DNA of 64,000 nucleotides, from NCBI RefSeq assembly GCF_045865695.1, contig NZ_BAACAP010000234.1:46947-110946 (forward strand), read 5' to 3'. A model generated the notes under the pieces. It saw only the letters and a program-made list of their open reading frames with translations, was not told the origin of the DNA and searched no databases. Source of the stretch: Scytonema sp045865695 (GTDB lineage Bacteria; Cyanobacteriota; Cyanobacteriia; Cyanobacteriales; Nostocaceae). Shown here piece by piece: positions 18,394 through 27,247 of the stretch (position 1 is the stretch's first letter; each line of letters begins with the position of its first letter). The position numbers and the translations under genes were made by a program.

Positions 18394-21300
18394 ATGTTTT
18401 CTAATCTAAGAATTGGCTACAAGATAGGCGCAAGTTTTGCATTAGGGTTAGCAATTCTCGGTACTGTTGGATTCATTGCATACCGCACTACAAATAATCT
18501 CATTGAAAATTCTCGCTGGCAAACCCATACTTATGAGGTGCTTGGAAAGTTAAATGATTTAGTTTCTCAGCTTAAAGATTCTGAAACAGGACAACGCGCT
18601 TACCTACTGACTGGGGACAGGCGTTATTTGGAGCCTTACAACACTTCACTTTCAGTTATTGACAAGACAGTCAAAAATCTTCGTGACTTAACAGCAGATA
18701 ATCCCAATCAGCAGCGTAGGATAGATGCCTTAAAACCAGTAATTGACCGGAAATTAGTTAACATTCAAAACTCGATTTTCTTACAAGAAAAACAAGGGAT
18801 TGAATCTGTAAGGCAATTCTTAAGAACAGATAATGGCAAAACGTTGATGGATGAAATCAGTCGCATAATTACTGAGATGGAAACTGAGGAGCGTAAATTA
18901 TTAGAACAGCGTTCTCTCTCAACTCAATTAGCTACCAAACAAGCAATTGATACTCTTGTTTATGGTATTCCTTTATCTTTTCTATTTTTAACTTTAATTG
19001 CTATTTATCTCAATAGAAATATTTCTAAACCTTTGCAAGAAATCTCTCAAGTAACTCAAAAGTTGGCAACAGGAGATTTATCACTGAGTGTATCTACCGG
19101 AAAGCGCCAAGATGAAATTGGAGTGTTAGCGCAAGCGTTTAACCAAATGATTATCAATTTACGGGAGACAACTCTTAAAAATAATCAAGAAAATTGGCTG
19201 AAATCCAATCTAGCTAAATTTAGCCAAATATTGCAAGGTCAAAGAAGTCGGGAAACGGTTTCTGGAATGGTTCTTAGAGAGCTTGCACTGTTAGTAGGCG
19301 CACAACAAGGCGTTTTCTATGCGATGGATTCTGTTGATAAGCAGCCAATACTGAAGCTTCTAGGTAGTTATGCTTACCAGCAACGCAAGCACCTATCTAA
19401 CCAATTCCGTCTAGGGGAAGGATTGGTTGGACAATGTGCTCTAGAAAAGCAAAAAATTATACTAACAGATGTACCGAGTGATTACATCAGTATTGTTTCT
19501 GGTTTGGGAGAAGCTAAACCGTTGAATATCATCGTACTACCTGTACTGTTTGAAAATCAAGTCATAGCAGCGATCGAGCTAGCCTCTTTTCAACGTTTTC
19601 AAGACATTCATCTAACATTCCTAGACCAAGTGACTGAAACTATTGGTGTCGTATTAAATACGATTAATTCTGATACTCGTACTCAACAACTGCTGCAACA
19701 GTCTCAAACTTTAGCGCAACAGTTGCAAACTCAGCAAGAAGAACTCAAGCAGAGTAACGAACGATTGGAACAACAAGCGGCTGAGTTACAAGCATCGGAA
19801 GAACTTCTGATTCAACAGCAGCATGAGTTACAGCAATCTAACGAAGAATTGCAGCAGTTAAACGCTGAACTTGAAGAAAAGACAGAGTTACTGTCCGCAG
19901 AAAAAAAAGAAGTCGAACGCAAGAATCAAGAAATTGAATACGCAAGATGGTCTTTGGAAGAAAAAGCAGGACAACTGGCGCTTTCGTCACAATACAAGTC
20001 TGAGTTTTTGGCAAATATGTCTCACGAATTGCGGACACCGCTAAACAGTTTGCTAATTCTGGCTAAATTGCTAGCAGATAACGTAGATGGTAATCTAACT
20101 GAGAAGCAAGTCCAATATTGTAGCACAATTTACTCGTCGGGTAAAGATCTTTTAGCATTAATCAATGACATTCTTAACTTAGCTAAAATCGAATCGGGAA
20201 CGATGTCAATTGACATAGACAAAGTTTTGATTGGGGAATTATACGAGCAGATTGAACGTACCTTCAGACAAGTTGCTGTTGAGAAAGAACTCAATTTCGT
20301 CATTGAATTAGCTCCCGATCTCCCAAGAAGTCTTCAAACTGATGCCAAACGTTTGCAACAAGTGTTGAAAAATCTCCTTTCCAATGCTTTTAAATTTACA
20401 GAGCGTGGCGAAGTCCGCTTACGGATCTTTGTCGCAACACAGGGATGGAGTCTCGATCGCGAAACTTTAAATCGCGCTCAAATTGTCATTGGTTTTGCTG
20501 TCAGCGATACAGGTATTGGCATTGCACCTGAGAAACAGAAAATCATTTTTGAGGCGTTCCAACAAGCAGATGGTACGACTAGTCGTAAGTATGGTGGTAC
20601 GGGCTTGGGTTTGTCCATTAGCCGCGAAATTACCCGCCTGCTAGGTGGAGAAATTAAGCTTGTCAGTCGCCTAGGTGAGGGTAGTACGTTTACACTTTAC
20701 TTACCTCAATTCGGACAAGACAATTCAAAATTACCCCTTCAAAATTCAAAAATTCCAACTTCCCCCACTCTCCCCGTCTCCCCCTCCTCTCCTCTCCCAC
20801 TCCCTCCCACTCCCCTTATTGATGACAGGGGTAACCTCGAAGAGGGCGATCGCGTACTTCTCATTGTGGAAGATGACTTAAATTTTGCCCGCATCCTTTT
20901 AGATCGGGCGCAACAGATGGAATTCAAGTGCATTGTTGCTCATAATGGTAGTACGGGTTTGGCACTCGCACAGCAATTTCAACCTTCAGCGATGGTTCTT
21001 GATATCCGTTTACCAGGAATGGATGGTTGGACGGTACTCGATCGCTTGAAGCACGATGCGAAGACCCGTCACATCCCAGTGCATATCATGACTGTGGAAG
21101 ATGGAAGGCAACGCGGCTTGCAACTAGGTGCAATTGCTTACCAGAAAAAACCGCTCGGTAGTGAGGAGTTGCATCAAGCGTTGACTAAGATTAAAAGTTT
21201 TGTTGAGCGTCGGGTGAAAAATCTGCTGGTTGTAGAAGACGATGAGACTCAGAGGTATAGCATTGTAGAATTGATTGGCAATAGTGATGTTGTTACCACT

Positions 21301-22020
21301 GCTGTAAGTACTGGTGCTAAAGCCCTAGAAGCGATACGCAATCAGCGTTTTGATTGTGTAGTTCTGGATTTGGGCTTACCCGATATGAATGGGTTTGAAC
21401 TCATCGAGCACATCAAGCAACATCCCAATGGTGAAGCACTGCCGATCGTTGTCTATACTGCAAGGGAGTTGACTAGAACAGAGGACATTCAACTGCAACG
21501 CTTAGCAGAAACAATTATTGTCAAAGGTGTACGTTCTCCAGAACGCCTCCTTGACGAAACAGCCTTGTTCTTACATAGAGTTCAAGCAGAATTACCCGCA
21601 CCCAAGCGACAAATATTGGAACAGTTGCATACTACCGATCCCGTACTTGTGGGCAAAAAAGCTCTCATTATCGATGATGATGTACGTAATATCTTTGCTC
21701 TGACAAGTATGTTAGAGCGCTATCAAATACAGGTTTTATACGCAGAGAATGGTAAAGATGGCATTAATGTTTTGGAAAACACACCAGCTATTGATGTGGT
21801 TTTAATGGATGTGATGATGCCTGAAATGGATGGTTATGAAACAACACGTCAAATTCGCAAGCACAGTAAATTTAAATCTTTACCAATCATCGCATTAACT
21901 GCCAAGGCAATGCAAGGCGACAGAGAAAAATGCATTGAAGCTGGTGCATCAGATTACATTCCCAAACCAGTAGACACCGAGCAATTACTCTCACTGTTGC
22001 GGGTGTGGTTGTACAGGTAA
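18394..22020 (+). CDS. Membrane CHASE3 hybrid histidine kinase, three receivers
   Basis: This 1208-residue protein has a membrane helix at about 13-31, a periplasmic CHASE3 domain (DSETGQRAYLLTGDRRYLEPY), a second membrane helix at about 190-208 and one HAMP. From the linker ahead of the GAF domain to the C-terminus it is homologous to the preceding gene: GAF (285-440), coiled coil, HisKA with His544, HATPase, then three receivers with Asp870, Asp992 and Asp1139. CHASE3 domains sense unknown extracellular cues. It follows the multi-HAMP kinase by 96 bases on the same strand, so the two may be co-transcribed and could share phosphotransfer partners. It ends in the same LLSLLRVWLYR residues. 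Confidence 0.92.
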   Translation: MFSNLRIGYKIGASFALGLAILGTVGFIAYRTTNNLIENSRWQTHTYEVLGKLNDLVSQLKDSETGQRAYLLTGDRRYLEPYNTSLSVIDKTVKNLRDLTADNPNQQRRIDALKPVIDRKLVNIQNSIFLQEKQGIESVRQFLRTDNGKTLMDEISRIITEMETEERKLLEQRSLSTQLATKQAIDTLVYGIPLSFLFLTLIAIYLNRNISKPLQEISQVTQKLATGDLSLSVSTGKRQDEIGVLAQAFNQMIINLRETTLKNNQENWLKSNLAKFSQILQGQRSRETVSGMVLRELALLVGAQQGVFYAMDSVDKQPILKLLGSYAYQQRKHLSNQFRLGEGLVGQCALEKQKIILTDVPSDYISIVSGLGEAKPLNIIVLPVLFENQVIAAIELASFQRFQDIHLTFLDQVTETIGVVLNTINSDTRTQQLLQQSQTLAQQLQTQQEELKQSNERLEQQAAELQASEELLIQQQHELQQSNEELQQLNAELEEKTELLSAEKKEVERKNQEIEYARWSLEEKAGQLALSSQYKSEFLANMSHELRTPLNSLLILAKLLADNVDGNLTEKQVQYCSTIYSSGKDLLALINDILNLAKIESGTMSIDIDKVLIGELYEQIERTFRQVAVEKELNFVIELAPDLPRSLQTDAKRLQQVLKNLLSNAFKFTERGEVRLRIFVATQGWSLDRETLNRAQIVIGFAVSDTGIGIAPEKQKIIFEAFQQADGTTSRKYGGTGLGLSISREITRLLGGEIKLVSRLGEGSTFTLYLPQFGQDNSKLPLQNSKIPTSPTLPVSPSSPLPLPPTPLIDDRGNLEEGDRVLLIVEDDLNFARILLDRAQQMEFKCIVAHNGSTGLALAQQFQPSAMVLDIRLPGMDGWTVLDRLKHDAKTRHIPVHIMTVEDGRQRGLQLGAIAYQKKPLGSEELHQALTKIKSFVERRVKNLLVVEDDETQRYSIVELIGNSDVVTTAVSTGAKALEAIRNQRFDCVVLDLGLPDMNGFELIEHIKQHPNGEALPIVVYTARELTRTEDIQLQRLAETIIVKGVRSPERLLDETALFLHRVQAELPAPKRQILEQLHTTDPVLVGKKALIIDDDVRNIFALTSMLERYQIQVLYAENGKDGINVLENTPAIDVVLMDVMMPEMDGYETTRQIRKHSKFKSLPIIALTAKAMQGDREKCIEAGASDYIPKPVDTEQLLSLLRVWLYR

Positions 22021-22129
22021 GGGACTGGGGATTAGGGACTGGGGACTGGGTACAAGAAGGGGCGAGTCACAGTATACAATCCCCAATAGACATCTCCAGA
22101 AATTAATTATGCATTACCTGAGAGTCTTG

Positions 22130-22157
22130 GTAGGGGCGCAATGCCTTGCGCCCCTAC
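22130..22157. repeat. Palindrome GTAGGGGCGC...GCGCCCCTAC
   Basis: A 28-base palindrome in the intergenic region downstream of the second kinase. The same sequence, inverted and slightly altered, sits inside the FAD oxidoreductase gene at 23511-23541. Confidence 0.85.
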
Positions 22158-22205
22158 ATCTTTTTCACGCCTAGGTCTAATCGCTAATCGCCAATCCCCA
22201 ATCTA

Positions 22206-22826
22206 CTAAATCACGATCTTTCCAAAGCGCTTTAATGCTCTCAACACGTTGTACAGATCGTCACCACGATTTAACGATAATGTATAAGATAAAGCGTATT
22301 TTGGTTTATCTTGTTTGGTCAATTTAAGAAATTGGAATTCTCTGCCATTGGTTACAAAACCAAACACAGGTTTTTCAGAGTCAGGATTACCTAACATATA
22401 TGCCAGTGCTTGAGGAATTGCAGCCTCTAGAGAGTATTGTGCTCGTTTTGCTTCAACTGTAATAATCCAGAAACGAGGATGAAATACCAAAATGTCAATT
22501 TGCCCGCGTACAATTGTACCCTCATCTTTGGATGCAATCTCTATCCCCTTTTCAGCAGCAATGTAAAAAGGTGGACGATAAAAACCTGCTAACCTTAATA
22601 AAGGTGACAGCACAACCATTTTGACGACAGGTTCCAGTATTTCATATTGTGATAAATGAAGAAACTCGTACCTAACTTCGTCGAGAAGTTGCTTCTCCAA
22701 GTCACTAAGTTCCGGCAAATTATCTTGCCATTCTCGAAAAAACTGCTCGTCCTCTATACGTTCTAACCCAAATATTTCTCCTAATTGAGCTAGATTAATA
22801 TCTTTTGCCTGTATCGTTTGAACCAT
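22206..22826 (-). CDS. PD-(D/E)XK nuclease-like protein
   Basis: This 206-residue protein reads from the ATG at 22826 (MVQTIQAKDINLAQLGEIFGL); a TTG 42 bases earlier is less likely. The core GQIDILVFHPRFWIITVEAKRAQ carries the D...E-A-K catalytic pattern of the restriction-endonuclease fold as seen in the HsdR N-terminal family, followed by an amphipathic QALAYML helix. Stand-alone proteins of this type are common in cyanobacteria; their role is unproven. No methyltransferase or specificity gene is nearby, so it is not an obvious restriction system. It lies divergent from the FAD oxidoreductase. Confidence 0.75.
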   Translation of the reverse strand: MVQTIQAKDINLAQLGEIFGLERIEDEQFFREWQDNLPELSDLEKQLLDEVRYEFLHLSQYEILEPVVKMVVLSPLLRLAGFYRPPFYIAAEKGIEIASKDEGTIVRGQIDILVFHPRFWIITVEAKRAQYSLEAAIPQALAYMLGNPDSEKPVFGFVTNGREFQFLKLTKQDKPKYALSYTLSLNRGDDLYNVLRALKRFGKIVI

Positions 22827-22917
22827 AATTTCTTTGATATATTTAGACTTTAGTACTATACTACTCAACGTAGTATAAAAATACTAGTTTGTAGCGATCG
22901 CAATCTTACCTCAATTA

Positions 22918-22987
22918 ATGACTAATCCCCAATCGCTATTGCCCCTTATCCCCAGAGGGGACCCCGAGTTCCCCAATCGCCAATCCC
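22918..22987 (-). repeat. Repeat encoding the oxidoreductase N-terminus
   Basis: Read on the minus strand this is a GGGGATT-GGCGATT repeat with the GGGAACTCGG/CCCC core, also found at 1987-2060 and 53780-53855. Here it provides the only usable start codons for the gene. Confidence 0.7.
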
Positions 22988-24204
22988 CTACTTACGATTG
23001 GATTGTTGTTGGTGCTGGTATTGCGGGTGCTGCACTTGCTTACGAACTTGTGAAAAAGGGGTATGCAGTATTGCTGCTAGAACAACACGCAACGCCACAA
23101 AATGCCACTAAATATAGTTATGGTGGAATCGCGTTTTGGTCTGGTACAACTCCACTAACTAAACAATTATGTGCTGAAGGCATTGCACGCCATCAAATTC
23201 TGTCAGAAGAATTAGATTTTGATACTGAATTTCGAGAATTAGATTTACTTTTAACGATTCCTGCTGACACCAATCCTGAAGAGGTGGCGGCGTCTTACAC
23301 TCGCTTTGCCATTCCTCCAACATTACTCAACGTTAAAGAAGCGTGCGAACTAGAACCTTTATTAAACCCAAATGCGATCGCAGGTGCTTTAACTGTCAAA
23401 CACGGTCACATTCATCCAGAAAAAACAGCCCAAGCTTATATTACAGCTTTTTTGCGTGCTGGAGGCGAAATAAAGTTTGAGCGGGCGATAAATCTCCAAT
23501 CTTTATACTTGGAGGGGCGCAAGGCATTGCGCCCCTACTCCTCAAATTCATCAAACTTTACTGAAGTACGGACTACTACAGAAACGTACTATGGTGGGAA
23601 CACTGTTGTTTGCGTGGGTGGTTTCAGCCGACAATTATTTCAGTCATCTAACGTTTCTATTAAGCTGTATTTCACTCATGCGGAAATGCTCAAAACCCCA
23701 CCTGTAGAGAATTTGCAGTTGCGTACATTAGTTATGCCCGCACATCTCAATCGGTTTCAATTGGAAACTGTATCTTCTAAAAGCGATCGAGTGTGGACGC
23801 AACCAGATTGTGAAGTTGTACCCCCTATTCTCGATACAGGTGCTGTTCAATTTAAGGATGGTAGCTTCCGATTCGGCCAAATCAGTCGCGCATTAACAAA
23901 CCCCTTCGCTCATATTGATTCGGCAGAAAGCGAAACAACAATGCGCCAGGGGTTGAAAAAAATACTGCCAATTTTGGGCGATTTGCCGGGAACTTGGCAT
24001 CGCTGTTTGGTGTCATTCAGTCATGATGCACTTCCTGTAATCGGTCTTATTTCAGGACATGAAGGTCTTTACGTTTTTTCTGGCTTCAGTAATCCCCTCG
24101 CGATCGTACCGCCCTCGGCTCAACGTTTTGCTAACTGGGTGTCTGGAGAAAAAGACGAAATAATTCTTAAATTGTGTCCCCAACGCTTGCAAAATTTTCG
24201 CTAA
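22918..24204 (+). CDS. FAD-dependent oxidoreductase, glycine-oxidase-like (DAO family)
   Basis: The Rossmann FAD motif (WIVVGAGIAGAALAYELVKKG) begins near residue 28, and the ending includes VIGLISGHEGLYVFSGFSN, typical of DAO-family D-amino-acid or glycine oxidases that oxidise an amine and reduce oxygen to peroxide. The substrate is not predictable. Oddities: residues 1-27 are encoded by the repeat whose relatives are at 1987 and 53780, and residues about 199-208 by a palindrome, both keeping the frame. Relatives normally begin a few residues before the Rossmann motif, and no Met or strong start lies there, so translation must begin inside the repeat (ATG1 or TTG8). It may still be functional. 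Confidence 0.85.
   Translation: MTNPQSLLPLIPRGDPEFPNRQSPTYDWIVVGAGIAGAALAYELVKKGYAVLLLEQHATPQNATKYSYGGIAFWSGTTPLTKQLCAEGIARHQILSEELDFDTEFRELDLLLTIPADTNPEEVAASYTRFAIPPTLLNVKEACELEPLLNPNAIAGALTVKHGHIHPEKTAQAYITAFLRAGGEIKFERAINLQSLYLEGRKALRPYSSNSSNFTEVRTTTETYYGGNTVVCVGGFSRQLFQSSNVSIKLYFTHAEMLKTPPVENLQLRTLVMPAHLNRFQLETVSSKSDRVWTQPDCEVVPPILDTGAVQFKDGSFRFGQISRALTNPFAHIDSAESETTMRQGLKKILPILGDLPGTWHRCLVSFSHDALPVIGLISGHEGLYVFSGFSNPLAIVPPSAQRFANWVSGEKDEIILKLCPQRLQNFR
23511..23541. repeat. In-frame palindrome inside the oxidoreductase gene
   Basis: GAGGGGCGCAAGGCATTGCG followed by CCCCTAC is the inverse of the intergenic palindrome at 22130-22157. It encodes LEGRKALRPYSS within a loop-like segment. Confidence 0.85.
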
Positions 24205-24271
24205 GAGGAGCTATAATAAAAACTAATAGCTTTCTTAGACAAAAGTATCCACATTAACAAGATATACCATT

Positions 24272-24688
24272 CTAGCATTCGCGGTTGTGAATGTAAACCC
24301 TATTAATGCCATTTGCCGGAACAATTTCTTGTTCCTCCAAAACAGCTTTAACAGCATCGGATGCAGCAAGAGCTTTCACTCCTGCAGCCGATATCTCAAT
24401 AGGAATTGAACCCAAGGCGTCGGGTCTTTCCGCTAATTCCTGGCCGCCAAAATCCTGAATAATCTTCTTTATGTAACTGAGAGCTTGCGTGGCTGAGTTA
24501 CGAATACCTTCCATTGTGGCTCGCCGTTCGGCTCTAGATAAGCGTGGATTAACTGGGTTGTCAGAACGATCGTCCAGTTTTAGAAACACAATCACGCTTA
24601 CTTTTTGTTGGGGGGCCAGGTGGCCCAACCGATATGCGAACTCAGAACTGATTTTGTTTTTCTTTAAAGTCGTGTTATTTGAGTACAT
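24272..24688 (-). CDS. Free-standing subtilisin-propeptide-like protein (I9-like)
   Basis: This 138-residue soluble protein has two parts: KVSVIVFLKL followed by a charged helix, then PIEISAAGVKALAASDAVKAV. That second segment aligns by eye with the propeptide of the protease immediately upstream (VATVEVTPKTLEALVEQPNVVAI), the typical beta-strand/helix pattern of subtilisin propeptides. Such modules act as intramolecular chaperones and tight inhibitors. It follows the protease gene by 21 bases on the same strand, so co-transcription is likely, and it may inhibit or fold the protease in trans. Assignment to inhibitor family I9 is inference; no signal peptide is seen. Confidence 0.7.
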   Translation of the reverse strand: MYSNNTTLKKNKISSEFAYRLGHLAPQQKVSVIVFLKLDDRSDNPVNPRLSRAERRATMEGIRNSATQALSYIKKIIQDFGGQELAERPDALGSIPIEISAAGVKALAASDAVKAVLEEQEIVPANGINRVYIHNREC

Positions 24689-24709
24689 GATGCACTTTCC
24701 TGGAGGCCT

Positions 24710-26065
24710 TCAACTACTAAGAGCATTTAACGCTTCCACGGGTTGCACCACTCCCCATCCCCAACGGTTGTCAGGGCGACGGTCGTTTCCGTTTGGATGT
24801 TTTGCCGTCTCCTTCAGTGCAGTCATAATCTCCGTTACAGGTGCCGTTGGCTTAGCTGCCATTAATAGCGCTGCCGCACCCGCAATATGTGGGGTTGCCA
24901 TAGAAGTGCCATCCATATAGTTATACTCGTAGGTTCCGTTTGGTGTTTTCGTCGGTGGTATGCAAGAGTAGACCTGAGCACCTGGGGCAACAACATCTGG
25001 CTTTGTTACCAAACTGTTTGATTCGTCTCCAGGAAACACAAGGCTTGCTCCGCTACTAAAGAAAGCGACATCAACCCTGTCGTCTGGCAGTTTTTCTATT
25101 GCACCCACACTGAAGGCATTGTATGCATTACCTGGTGAGCTAGTATTACCGTGGTTTTCGTTGCCGATCGCTACTACTGGTAAAATACCATACTGATTCA
25201 AGAGGATGTCAAGTACCTCCGCGAACAGAGGTTCGTAGTAGCTTAAACCCAAAGACATATTTATAATATCAGCCCCTCGTTCTATAGCCCAAGAGATACC
25301 TTCCAATAAAGTCCTGAGAGTGGTATCGCCAATTAACACCCCAGCAACTAGTAAATTCGCTTGCGGTGCAACGCCAATAGATAAACCTCTAGCAGTTTGT
25401 CCTCCGGCGATCGTTCCACAAACATGAGTTCCATGCTGTCCGCAATCAAAAGCAGGAGACGCATTAATTCGCCTCCCTAGGGGATCGATGACAACAAATT
25501 CTTTAACTCGTTTTTGGAGTGCTGGATGAGCCGCATACACGCCCGTATCTAAAACAGCGACGTTGATGTTTTCTCCAGTAGTCTTGTCCCATAAGCTGGG
25601 AATATCCAGATGTCTGAGTCCCCAGGTAAAGTTTTCTCTACTTTCCTCAGCGAATAACTCAGAATATTCAATTTTTCGTGGCTGAATCAGGTGGATTTTT
25701 TGATTTGGCAAAATAGCAACAACATTAGGTTGTTCTACCAAAGCCTCCAACGTTTTGGGAGTGACTTCAACCGTTGCTACTGGCAATGCACCGGAACCAA
25801 TAGTAGAGAATTCCAGAGGTTCGTTGTGATATCCTTTGTCCAGAGTGGCTTCTTGGTAATCATCAAAGATTTCAGCCGCCACTTGAATAGTTGCTTGCTC
25901 TTGAACCTGGAGCAACCGCTTTTTTAGTTCGCGCAAACGCCCTCTTGGTGGTAAGCCCTCACTAGGCGGCGCTTCGTAGATCACAATCGCATCCCGTTTG
26001 TCATCTTCTCCCATTTCAGCAAGAAATGGTTCAAAAGCTGGTGAAATTTTGTTTTCTGGATTCAT
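24710..26065 (-). CDS. Subtilisin-like serine protease (S8), no signal peptide
   Basis: This 451-residue protein carries the S8 catalytic triad: Asp in AVLDTGVYAAHP, His in GQHGTHVCGTIAGG, the oxyanion Asn in AIGNENHG, and Ser in DGTSMATPH. The N-terminal about 130 residues form a propeptide ending near LVEQPNVVAILPNQKI, followed by the mature domain. There is no secretion signal, so it is likely cytoplasmic, or exported by another route. The small downstream gene is a free copy of a propeptide-like fold, suggesting regulation of the protease in trans. Substrates are unknown. Length and architecture are typical of cyanobacterial intracellular-type subtilases. Confidence 0.92.
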   Translation of the reverse strand: MNPENKISPAFEPFLAEMGEDDKRDAIVIYEAPPSEGLPPRGRLRELKKRLLQVQEQATIQVAAEIFDDYQEATLDKGYHNEPLEFSTIGSGALPVATVEVTPKTLEALVEQPNVVAILPNQKIHLIQPRKIEYSELFAEESRENFTWGLRHLDIPSLWDKTTGENINVAVLDTGVYAAHPALQKRVKEFVVIDPLGRRINASPAFDCGQHGTHVCGTIAGGQTARGLSIGVAPQANLLVAGVLIGDTTLRTLLEGISWAIERGADIINMSLGLSYYEPLFAEVLDILLNQYGILPVVAIGNENHGNTSSPGNAYNAFSVGAIEKLPDDRVDVAFFSSGASLVFPGDESNSLVTKPDVVAPGAQVYSCIPPTKTPNGTYEYNYMDGTSMATPHIAGAAALLMAAKPTAPVTEIMTALKETAKHPNGNDRRPDNRWGWGVVQPVEALNALSS

Positions 26066-26599
26066 TGCGATCTACCTCTTACTTAATTAAGTGTTGTTAG
26101 CTTAGTAGTTGTCTATAGTAAAACTGCGGATTTTTCATTCTGAGTTCGGTATTGATTGACAGCAAATCAATCGACACCTTTATCATCTTGCTAAAGAATC
26201 ATATTTACGTTTTTCTTTGGTAGAGCAATTCCCAATTTATATAGGTGGGTATCTTGATGGGGGACGAATTAAGCGTTTAAAAGTCCCCAGATGCTTTTAA
26301 AAATAGCAAAAAATTTAATTTATTATGAACTTTTTGCGTACCATTGGACATTCCGATAAAAAATGTGGTAATCCGTCTTGCCCAACAGGTTAAATAGACT
26401 CAGCATTTAATATATAAATCTAGCTTATATCATTTTCATTCTTTAAACCAATAGGATTATGTACTATTCAAATCCTTTTGATACTAAAGCAATAAAAATA
26501 TACTTTACATACATTTCATATATTATTTGTTAAAAATACACATTAACCTTAAGTCTTTGTAAAGACGGGAACTTTTTAGATTTTGAATTGCTTACTAGT
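26066..26599. other. Intergenic region, no gene recognised
   Basis: AT-rich DNA upstream of the protease. No RNA gene, repeat family or coding frame could be supported; it probably contains the protease promoter near its right side as read on the minus strand. Confidence 0.4.
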
Positions 26600-26646
26600 T
26601 ACTGGTCACCGGTCACTGGTCACTGGTCACTGGTCACTGGTCACTG
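26600..26646. repeat. GGTCACT tandem repeat
   Basis: At least five consecutive ACTGGTC units. The repeat overlaps the end of the minus-strand gene at 26634 and supplies its last codons and stop. Confidence 0.85.
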
Positions 26647-27191
26647 ATTCCCAAAATTTCCGCGACTTCCTGTAAAAGCTTGTTCTGTTCTTTTTGAATT
26701 TCCTCTAAGCGAATGGAAATATCTGATAATCTTTGCTGCTTATCCTGGAAAACTGGTTTAGCCTTTTCAGGTAGTAAAGATGGTGTATAGTGACTCATTT
26801 GAGTACTTGTCATTTGTTTTGCACCCGAAGCCCTAATTTTGCCAAACGATTGAAGTCCCATTTTGACGAGAAGCTGAAGCCCTCTCCATGGGAGTTGTAA
26901 AAGTGACAGACATACAGTTTCAATAAACTTACTGATAGCTTTGACAAAACTAGAGAGTATGGAAACAGTGAAAAGCAGGAGAATTACACTGATAATTGGA
27001 TGATGAGCCGCTACATCAAGAAGTTGTACTATCCTCGATAGTATTGGGTGTTGCTCAAACCAGTTATTTAGAGACGAAGATATAGCAGTTTGAACTGTTT
27101 GTGATGTTGTATTCTTGATTTGTTCTACAGACTGTAGTGTCTGTTCTAAGTTGAAAGTAGGTAGTGACGGTAAGGCGAGGGAAGGAGACAT
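26634..27191 (-). CDS. Membrane-anchored hypothetical protein with C-terminal coiled coil
   Basis: A protein of about 185 residues. A polar N-terminal half is followed by one strongly hydrophobic segment (HPIISVILLLFTVSILSSFV), a second amphipathic stretch near LLQLPWRGLQLLVKMG, and a C-terminal helix rich in Glu/Lys/Gln (RLEEIQKEQNKLLQEVAEIL), probably a coiled coil. I do not recognise the family. The ATG at 27191 is preferred over GTG at 27200; neither has a clear ribosome site. The final residues ISDQ and the TGA stop lie in a GGTCACT repeat, as for ccaA and the SDR gene. Confidence 0.65.
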   Translation of the reverse strand: MSPSLALPSLPTFNLEQTLQSVEQIKNTTSQTVQTAISSSLNNWFEQHPILSRIVQLLDVAAHHPIISVILLLFTVSILSSFVKAISKFIETVCLSLLQLPWRGLQLLVKMGLQSFGKIRASGAKQMTSTQMSHYTPSLLPEKAKPVFQDKQQRLSDISIRLEEIQKEQNKLLQEVAEILGISDQ

Positions 27192-27247
27192 AGGAGACAC
27201 AAGGGAGATCTACTAATAAATATTACTAATGCCCAATGCCCAATGCC

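Noticed and set aside
22206..22826. Part of a type I restriction system
   Set aside because: Only the nuclease-like domain is present; no helicase, methyltransferase or specificity gene is nearby.
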